From Talinum fruticosum (Eukaryota; Streptophyta; Magnoliopsida; Caryophyllales; Talinaceae), in contig JAITYX010000011.1 in assembly GCA_021018815.1 (NCBI GenBank), positions 5,408,501-5,472,500 on the forward strand: a stretch of DNA of 64,000 bases. The letters run 5' to 3'. Positions 57,641 to 64,000 of this stretch are shown here, one piece after another. The position numbers and the translations under genes were made by a program. Position 1 is the stretch's first letter. Each line of letters opens with the position of its first letter. The notes beneath the pieces are model-generated. The model was not told where the DNA came from and made no database searches. It saw only the letters and a program-made list of their open reading frames with translations.

Positions 57641-58560
57641 ACAAACACTAAACATTATATCCGGCTCTGCTTGAAGTAAGATATAGTAAAGATCCAATCA
57701 TACCTCGATAGAGTTTCGATCTATCGCATTACCTTTCTCGTCCGAGTCAAGCTTTATACTGCTTGCTCATGGGAGTAGATGCGTGCTTTGCATCTTGAAG
57801 TTTGTATTTCTTCAATAGTTCCTTGGTATACTTAGATTGATGAACAAAGATCCCATCCTTGTCTTGTTTGATTTGTGAGCCAAGGAAGAAATTAAGCTCC
57901 CCATCATGCTCATTTGGAATTCTTGACTCATCAACTCAGAAAATTCTCGGCACGAAACTCATTAGTAGCACCGAAAATAATATCATCAACATAGATTTGA
58001 ACAATAAGGAAATCTTTCCCCTTGGTCTTAATGAAGAGAGTCTTGTCGATCCGACCTCGTTTAAAATCATTTTGAACCAAGAAGCTACTCGAGTCTTTCA
58101 TACCAAGCTCGAGGTGCTTGTTTAAGACCATAGAGAGCCTTTTGAAGTTTGAAAACATGATTTGGAAATTCCGAGTTTTCAAAACCGGGAGGCTGCTCGA
58201 CATAGACTTCTTCTTCAATAAAACCATTGAGAAATGCACACTTAACATCCATTTGATGTAATTTAATATGCATGCTTGGATGCAAATGCCAACGAGTATT
58301 CTAATGGCTTCAATTTTGGCTACAGGTGCAAAGGTTTCCCCACAATCAATTCCTTCTTCTTGATTATAACCACTGAGCCACAAGTCTAGCCTTATTTCGA
58401 CTACCACACCACCCTCATCCAGTTTGTTCTTGAAAACCCATTTGGTTCCTATAAGCTGCGTGGTCGGAAGGTCGGTTGGTCGGAGTCCGGACTTGGTTTC
58501 TCTCGAATTGATTGAGTTCCTCTTGCATGGCCTCTACCCATTCAAGTTCATTAAGGGCCT
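57641..58560 (-). pseudogene. SIRE-like reverse transcriptase (broken)
   Basis: Minus strand: GTKWVFKNKLDEGG (about 58455-58415), [20 protein letters not shown] (about 58345-58287), [20 protein letters not shown] (about 58265-58206), PRAWYERLE (about 58110-58085), and the catalytic FLIVQIYVDDIIFGATNE (about 58011-57958; YVDD intact). KYTKELLKKY-type thumb sequence lies near 57830-57800. At least three frame changes. Confidence 0.85.
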
Positions 58561-59800
58561 CTAGTGCATTTTTGGGTTCGTTTAATGAAATGAATGCGGT
58601 GAATGCACATAGATTATGTAGAGAGGAACGAGTTCTTACCCCAGTGTTGATGTCGAGAGTATGTTCTCTAGTGGATGACTAGAAGTAAACTTGAATGCTT
58701 TACTGTTCTCCGATTCACGAGATTTGTGGGTTGAACCGCTTGATCTTCAGTAAGCTTGTTCGTTACGAGTGAGCTCTTGAGTTGTCTCATTATGAGTTTC
58801 CTCGTTTTGAGTGACCTCATTTTGAGCAGGTTCGAGTCCGAGTCTTTGTAGGCTCGGCTTCGTCATCATCTCTACTGAGCTTCGGTTCGAGTATGACGAC
58901 TCACTTGGCTTCTCCTGTTCAAGTTCATCAAACACTACGTGGATGCTTTCTTCCACTTTGTTAGTTCTTTTGTTAAAGACACGATAAGCTTTACTATGTG
59001 AAGAGTAACCCAAAAAATACCTTCATCTGACCTAGCATCAAACTTGGTCGAGGTGATCCTTACCATTATTGTGAATAAAACACTTGCAACCAAAGGGCTT
59101 AAAGTATGAGATGTTTGGCTTCTTCCCTTTGTAGAGCTCGTAGGGTATTTTCTTCGAGAATGAGTCCGATGAGGCATCTGTTCAAAGTGTAGTTAGTCTG
59201 TGTTGACTTGCCTTTGCCCGAAATAGTAAGGCAAGTTGTGCTAAATCATCATCCTCCTTGCTATTTCCTCAAGGGTTCTGTTCTTTCTCTCTACAACTTC
59301 GTTCTATTGAGGAGTTCTTGGTGCTGAGAAGTTGTGAGAGATTCCATTCCGATCACGGAACTCCGAGAATTCCGAGTAGTCGAACTCCCTTCCATGGTCG
59401 GTTCGAATCTTTTGAATCCGAGTCCGAGACTCAACTTGAATCTTTCTACGAGCTTGCTGAACTCCTTGAATGCTTCATTTTTATGCTTGAGAAAACACAC
59501 CCAGGTAAATCTTGAAAAGTCATCAATAATGATAAGAATGTAGGATTTACCTCCGAGGCTCTTCAATGGAATTTCACCGCATAGATCCATATGTAGCGGT
59601 TCAAGCACCTTTGATGTCGAAACTGATCTTGAGAGACTTGAATGACGATCTGACCTGTTTCCCCCTTGTACATGCTTCACAAACTTTATCTTTCTCAAAA
59701 ACACAGTTAGGTAAACCCCTAACCGAGACCATGAGATGCCAGCTTTTTGATAGTATGCATGCTAATATGACCTAATCTACGATGCCAAGACCATGAATCA
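58561..59800 (-). pseudogene. SIRE-like gag-pre-integrase and integrase (broken)
   Basis: Minus strand: SWSWHRRLGHISMHTIKKLA (about 59800-59740) is the HH part of the integrase zinc-binding site, followed by a VCEACTRGKQ-type CxxC. The core has LEPLHMDLCGEIPLKSLGGK (first catalytic D, about 59602-59543) and FSRFTWVCFLKHKNEAFKEF (about 59520-59460). The QQNEVVERKNRTLEE block carrying the catalytic E is near 59310-59265. The C-terminal YSSHSKAYRVFNKRTNKVEE block is near 59010-58950. Frameshifts near 59410, 59250 and 59040. Confidence 0.82.
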
Positions 59801-60210
59801 TCATGAAGAGATGCTTTTAAGCAAGATAAATTCGGCTTGGGTCGAAAGAGGAATGATATAAGTGTTATCGGATCTCTTACCCGAGAGCTTTACCTCTTTG
59901 GTGGTCTCTTCGAGATGTAGCACTTAGATTGAGTGAATCTTACCTCCCGACCTTTGTCGCATAGTTGGGAGATGCTAAGCAGATTGTATTTTAGTCCTTT
60001 GACAAGGTAGACTGGGCTCACCAGATTGCTTCCATTTCCAATCTTGCCAATACCCACTATCTTGCCTTTGCTTGTCATCTCCAAAAGTCACTTTTCCTCC
60101 TTTGTATGATTCTAGCTCGGAAAAGAGTCCTTGGTCACCTGACATGTGTTGTGAACATCCGCTGTCCAGGTACCAATGTCCTTTTGATCTTTTACGAGTG
60201 ACCTGCAAAA
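59801..60210 (-). pseudogene. SIRE-like aspartic protease (broken)
   Basis: Minus strand: WYLDSGCSQHMSGDQGLF (about 60173-60120) holds the catalytic D-S-G. Then GKIVGIGKIGNGSN (about 60070-60030) and LKYNLLSISQLCDKGREVRF (about 60000-59940). A single frame change lies near 60075. Confidence 0.82.
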
Positions 60211-61965
60211 CAGAGAGAATCTAACCCTTCTCACTTCCTCTAACGAACCCAGTAACATTCCTTACTTGTGGTCCTTTTACGAGGAAGAAGGTGTTTCGGA
60301 ACCCATATTTGAATGACTTTGGGTTTTGTCCGATTTTGAGTCTTCCTCTCGAAGAACTGAGTCCGTGTCTCTTTCCTTTTGAAAACTTTTCCTTTTGAAA
60401 CGAGGAGAGAATGGTTTCTTTTTGTAAACGAGTTCTGGGCTTAGTCCTCCCTTCATTTACGTGAATGGGACCGTGCTCGGCTTTCTTGAACTTTATAGTT
60501 CCGGAATCCTTTTTAAACAATTCCGAGTAGGAATTGGATTCTTCCTCTTTGTTGAAACCAAAACCTTCTTTTCGAAAAGAGACACACTTGTGATCCTAAG
60601 AGCATGTCAAGGTTCTTCGACCTTGAGTAAACTTTAAAACCAGATCTTGAGACTCAGTGAGCTTCCTTTTTAGTTGCTTATTTTCTTTCTGAGCAGCTCG
60701 GACTCGGTCTCATTAATTTGAGCACTAGTCTTGCGTTCTCCGAGTGTGAGTCTCGGTTTTCCAATTCGTTTTTCAAAGAATTGCTCTCGGAAGAAATTGA
60801 CTCAAGTTGTTCTTTGAAATGAGAAGAGTCGAATTGGACTTTTCTTCCAAAATAAAAATGTATTTAGCTAAATCGACTTTGGAGAATTTGAGGAAATAGT
60901 CAATTACCTCTTGAGGATTAGTTTCCTCATTGTCCGAGTCCGAGTCCGAGTTTGACTCTCTTTCGGCTTCCGAGTCGGACATTGCCATTAAACACTTCGA
61001 GTCGTCCGAGTCCTCGTCATCCTCTCGATGAGTCCTCATCGCTCCATGTTGCAATCATGGCCTTCTTCTTCTTTTTGTCCCTTTTCCTCTTCGGACGAGT
61101 CCTTGACTATGTGGTCTTTGCTGCCACACTCGAAACACCCGGAATTCTTAGATAAAGATAACTTTAGGGAGAAGAATACTTACCTTTTCTGTCTCTTTTA
61201 TCTTTCTTGTAGAATTCTTCCTTTGCCCTTTTATCCCATCTTTTGTGCTTCATTATTCTCTTGAACCCTCTTGCAATAAGTGCCATGGGATCATCTTCCG
61301 AGTCGAGGAGCTCGATTTGCTTCTTTAGATTCCGAGGCTTTCAGTGCTATGTTCTTTTTGGAGCCGCCCTCAGCATCCTCTTCTTCGAGATGGATTTCGT
61401 GTGTTAGAAGCTTTCCGATAAGCTCGTCCGGCTTTAAGAGTGAGAGGTTCCGAGCCTCCTCTATGGCGAGTCACCTTCGGACCCCATCGTCTCTTGGGTA
61501 GGCTTCGAGAATTTTCCGGCACATTTCTTCATGGGAATTTTTCTTTCCCGGAGATTTGAGATTATTGGTAATCTCGGTGAAGCGAATGAACATCCGAGTA
61601 ATGTTCTCCTCTGGCTCCATTTTGAAAAGCTCATATTTATGAAGATACTGACCGATCTTCGCTTGTCCGACCTGACTTGTACCTTCGTAGGTGTTGACTA
61701 AAGTATCCCACACCTCTTTAGCAGAGTCACAAGCAGAGACTCGATTATATTCTTCCGAGCTTATGGCGCACATAAGGATGTTCATTGCTTTGAAGTTCTT
61801 TACGAACTTCTCTGCTTCTCCTGGTGTGAACTCGGCCTTTGTCTTGGGAATGATTACGAATTCATCTGTCTTCATTGGAATGTACTTTCCTTGTTGTATG
61901 ATTTCCCATACCTCTTCATCATGATCCATAAGAAAACATTCCATAAGCTTCTTCCGAGTGCCCAA
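60211..61965 (-). pseudogene. SIRE-like gag with zinc knuckle and acidic spacer (broken)
   Basis: Minus strand: the N-terminal capsid part 61965-61471 is open (KAEFTPGEAEKFVKNFKAMN, AKEVWDTLVNTYEGTSQVGQ, MEPEENITRMFIRFTEITNN), matching copia gag (UBN2 type). The knuckle CFECGSKDHIVKD (C-x2-C-x4-H; last Cys position replaced) lies near 61134-61096. An acidic Ser/Asp/Glu segment (about 61020-60910; SNSDSDSDNEETNPQE) and a basic linker (60520-60221; FQKEKFSKGKRHGL) precede protease. Frames change near 61460, 61250, 61060, 60770 and 60560. Confidence 0.82.
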
Positions 61966-62083
61966 AGTTTGATCCTTTGAATTTTGGTGGCCTGTTGGAA
62001 GATCTTCCTTCGTCGAACTCTCCGGTGTTCCGAGCCATTTGATCTTTAGACCTTTGGATTGTTAGATCCTTTCCGAAAGGCTA

Positions 62084-62095
62084 GGCTCGATACCA
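62084..62095 (-). other. Primer binding site of the SIRE-like element
   Basis: TGGTATCGAGCC on the minus strand, two bases from the 5' LTR end; a one-base-shorter form of the initiator methionine tRNA site TGGTATCAGAGCC. Confidence 0.8.
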
Positions 62096-62097
62096 AT

Positions 62098-63165
62098 TGA
62101 AGGTTTGCTCGGGAGAGTCCGAGTCACCCTAGAGGGGGCTGAATAGGGTGATAGAAGTTTTTCGTGGAAACGTTAGCTCTTTTGTTAACGAAGAGACAGA
62201 TTCGGGTTACGAGTCAAACAAGCATGGTCGAAAAGCTCGGACTCATAAAGCTATCACGAACAAACATGCAAGTCAAGTAGGAGTAATAAGACCGTCCGAG
62301 TCTAGAATGAACTCGAAACATAACACCTGGAAATTACGTGGAAACCCTCCTGGGGCGAGAAAACCACGGACCGTGTCAATCTAGACACGAAGTCAAATCC
62401 ACTATTTTGAGTCCACAAAATACCGTGAACCGACCGAACCCGAGTTGCTCTCTTAGACAACTCTATACAAGTTTTCCTAGACTAAGAAATTCCCTTATCC
62501 GATCTAGTACTTCCTAGTCGAGATAACCCTTACAGCTAGAGACAACCAAGCTGAGTTAATCCTTACAGCTTAGTCAAGGGACCTTACAAAGAATGTAAGA
62601 AAGAGTTTGTAATCGAGTACAAGACCTTACAACTCGTAAAGTAATGAATTACGAGTGGGAGTTGTAAGTAGAAGATTGAAAGTAAATACAATGACTTTGA
62701 GCAAGTAAGTGTATTAACAATATGTTCGACAATCTTCAAGTCTTGTGAGGTGGCTTCTATTTATAGATGACCGAGCAGAGTAGCCGTTATCTTCATCTCG
62801 CTGACCGAGAGTCCTCTCGTGACCGTTGATAGAAGCTTTACGAGTCACTCGGAAAGTATCCGTTGTAATGTGAACGTTGGACAATGGTTTAACTCTCTTG
62901 GAAGTCCCAAAACCATTGGCGGTGTCTTGAAAGATAAGATGGAAACCACCGTTAAGCTTGGCGTTCCAGCTTTTCCGAGTCACTTACGGATAAGCAAGAA
63001 ATATTAGAAGTAAGAGCTGTATCACTTAGAGAAGATACCATTTTACTTAAAGAAGTTTCGAGATACGGAGAATGCCTTGGAATCAAAACTCTATAAGTAT
63101 GAGATGGTTATACCCGATTCATTTAATGCAACTCGTAAATGCGTTGAGAAGTGTCCGAGTCTTCA
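62098..63165 (-). repeat. 5' LTR of the SIRE-like element
   Basis: 1,068 bases. Matches the 3' LTR apart from substitutions, short indels and lack of a block of about 510 bases at about 62970. The TATA box (minus) is at 62758-62765, about 400 bases from the U3 end, leaving about 330 bases of R/U5. Confidence 0.9.
62758..62765 (-). promoter_or_regulatory. TATA box of the SIRE-like 5' LTR
   Basis: TATAAATA on the minus strand, conserved at the same place in the other LTR (53436-53443). Confidence 0.6.
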
Positions 63166-63332
63166 TTCTGGCTAGAGGAAGAGACATTTCTAGGCATGTT
63201 GTTTTCGAAAGAAGAGATTAAGGTCGATCCTCATAAGGTAAACTCAGTAATAGAATGATCCGGACCAACTAATGTTATGTAAATGAGGAGTATTCTTGGG
63301 TTAGCAGATTACTACAAGAGGTTTGTCGAGAA
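63166..63332 (+). pseudogene. Tekay-like reverse transcriptase, first copy, right part
   Basis: Continues from 52777: WLEEETFLGMLFSKEEIKVD (63168-63227), then SGPTNVM and RSILGLADYYKRFVE (about 63284-63330). This is the thumb and connection region expected after KSKF. Two stops (near 63256 and 63280). Confidence 0.8.
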
Positions 63333-64000
63333 TAAGTATCCACTACCCCGAATTGATGATTTGTTTGATCGGTTACAAGGAGTTAGCATATTTTACCAAC
63401 TTGGAATTAAACAGGAAGATATTCCCAACACTCGCCTTTAGAATTAAATATAGACTCTACGAATTTACTGGTGATGCCCGGAGGATTTACCAATGTATCC
63501 GTTACATTCATGGGTCTCATGAATAGAATTTTTGAGGACTTTTCTAGATAAATTTGTGGTGATGGTTCTTGATGATATTCTTATATATTCTAACGATAAG
63601 AGAGGATATCACGAGCGAGTTGTGAATAGTGCTACAAATTTTGAGAGAACATCGATTGTATGCTAAATGGCAAAAATGTGAGTGTTGGTTAGAAGAAGTG
63701 ACGTTTATAGGGCATAATGTTTCTAAGGAAGGGATTAAGGTCAACTCTCATAAGATAAAGGTAGTAACTCGAATACCTCATACCAATCAATGGTACGAAG
63801 TGAAGAGTTTCCTTGAGTTAATAGGGTACTACAAAGGGTTTCTACATGATTTTTCAAAAAACAACGTCACCTCTAATAATTTTACTAAAGAAAACAACCT
63901 GATTTAAGTGGTCGGATAAATGTGAAGAGACACTCTAGAAGCTAAAGAAAAGATTATCCACAACCCAAATTCTTGCCTTACTCATGGAAGGTAAAAGCTA
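63333..64000 (+). pseudogene. Tekay-like reverse transcriptase, second (duplicated) copy
   Basis: Immediately after RFVE the sequence returns to an earlier RT position: NKYPLPRIDDLFDRLQGVSI (63333-63392), then FYQLGIKQEDIPN. MVLDDILIYSNDKRGYHE (about 63562-63615) keeps DD. LREHRLYAKWQKCECWLEEV and TFIGHNVSKEGIKV (about 63638-63739), then SFLELIGYYKGFLHDFSK (about 63808-63861), form a second thumb/connection region. It differs at many positions from the first copy, so it is not a recent exact duplication. It runs off the window toward RNase H. Confidence 0.8.

Larger units (their letters stand above)
52778..63165 (-). mobile_element. SIRE/Maximus-like Ty1/copia retrotransposon, nearly complete, frameshifted
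   Basis: 10.4-kb element inserted into the Tekay-like RT: flanking codons KF (left) and WLEEE (right) join in frame without it. The apparent target duplication is imperfect (left TTCTCG, right TTCTG). On the minus strand, in order: 5' LTR (62098-63165), primer site, gag with zinc knuckle and acidic segment, protease, integrase, RT, RNase H, an envelope-like ORF, polypurine tract, 3' LTR (52778-54353). The gene order, size and an extra ORF after RNase H fit the SIRE/Maximus lineage. Every gene has frameshifts or stops. Confidence 0.88.
46954..64000 (+). mobile_element. Tekay/Del-type Ty3/gypsy retrotransposon, decayed, runs off the window
   Basis: 5' LTR (46954-49744), primer site for initiator methionine tRNA (TGGTATCGGAGCC), leader, gag with zinc knuckle, protease and RT on the plus strand. 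A SIRE-like copia element (52778-63165) interrupts RT; coding then resumes, and part of RT is repeated. LTR ends TGTAACAACCC...GGGGTGTTAC are of the Tekay/Del type. The 3' LTR is beyond the window. Stops throughout show it is dead. Confidence 0.85.

Overview
The window is repeat-rich nuclear DNA from a flowering plant, probably a eudicot. It is AT-rich and intron-bearing, and most of it is nested, decayed transposable elements of plant-specific lineages: Tat- and Tekay-like Ty3/gypsy, SIRE-like Ty1/copia, PIF/Harbinger, Mutator, CACTA, an L1-type LINE and MITEs. The only gene I would call intact is a small, basic, plant-type protein of unknown function at 23986-24345 (+).

Layout. 1-20466: the 3' part of a Tat-lineage Ty3/gypsy element (RT, RNase H, start of a second RNase H, integrase), a long antisense plant-mobile-domain (PMD) pseudogene, and an LTR-like end. 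Two insertions split it. A 5.1-kb Tekay-type LTR-derived insert (2723-7830) has an exact 5-bp target duplication and itself carries a 1.15-kb Mutator-type element (4939-6088) with 86-bp inverted ends and an exact 9-bp duplication. A 6-kb PIF/Harbinger element (14134-20167) carries both a DDE transposase and a Myb/SANT-like ORF on the minus strand. 20467-26900: the least transposon-dense part, with a large TC/TA microsatellite, CT-rich leader-like sequence and the 119-residue gene. 26917-29511: an internally deleted minus-strand copia element whose two LTRs share a strong hairpin. 29512-41490: mostly non-coding sequence, a decayed LTR-element-like stretch (32579-35690), a 5'-truncated LINE (36660-38520) and MITE-like pieces. 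41490-43170: three copies of a unit of about 270 bp in +/-/+ order plus short tandem repeats, giving a foldback structure. 43290-45517: a FAR1-related (FRS/MULE-transposase-like) pseudogene, followed by a CACTA scrap and a MITE. 46954-64000: the 5' LTR, primer site, gag, protease and RT of a Tekay-like Ty3/gypsy element, split inside RT by a nearly complete 10.4-kb SIRE-like copia element (52778-63165, minus strand) with LTRs, primer site, polypurine tract, gag-pol and an envelope-like ORF. After the copia element the host RT resumes and then starts a second time, so the RT segment is partly duplicated.

These sequences do not form a pathway. What they record is an order of insertion (Tat, then Tekay-type, then MULE; Tat, then Harbinger; Tekay, then SIRE-like copia). 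No retroelement or transposon here looks coding-competent: every one carries frameshifts and stops. The most unusual items are the antisense PMD gene inside the Tat element, the duplicated RT segment joined at a short shared sequence, the LTR hairpin whose arms differ in a pairing-preserving way, and the +/-/+ foldback array.
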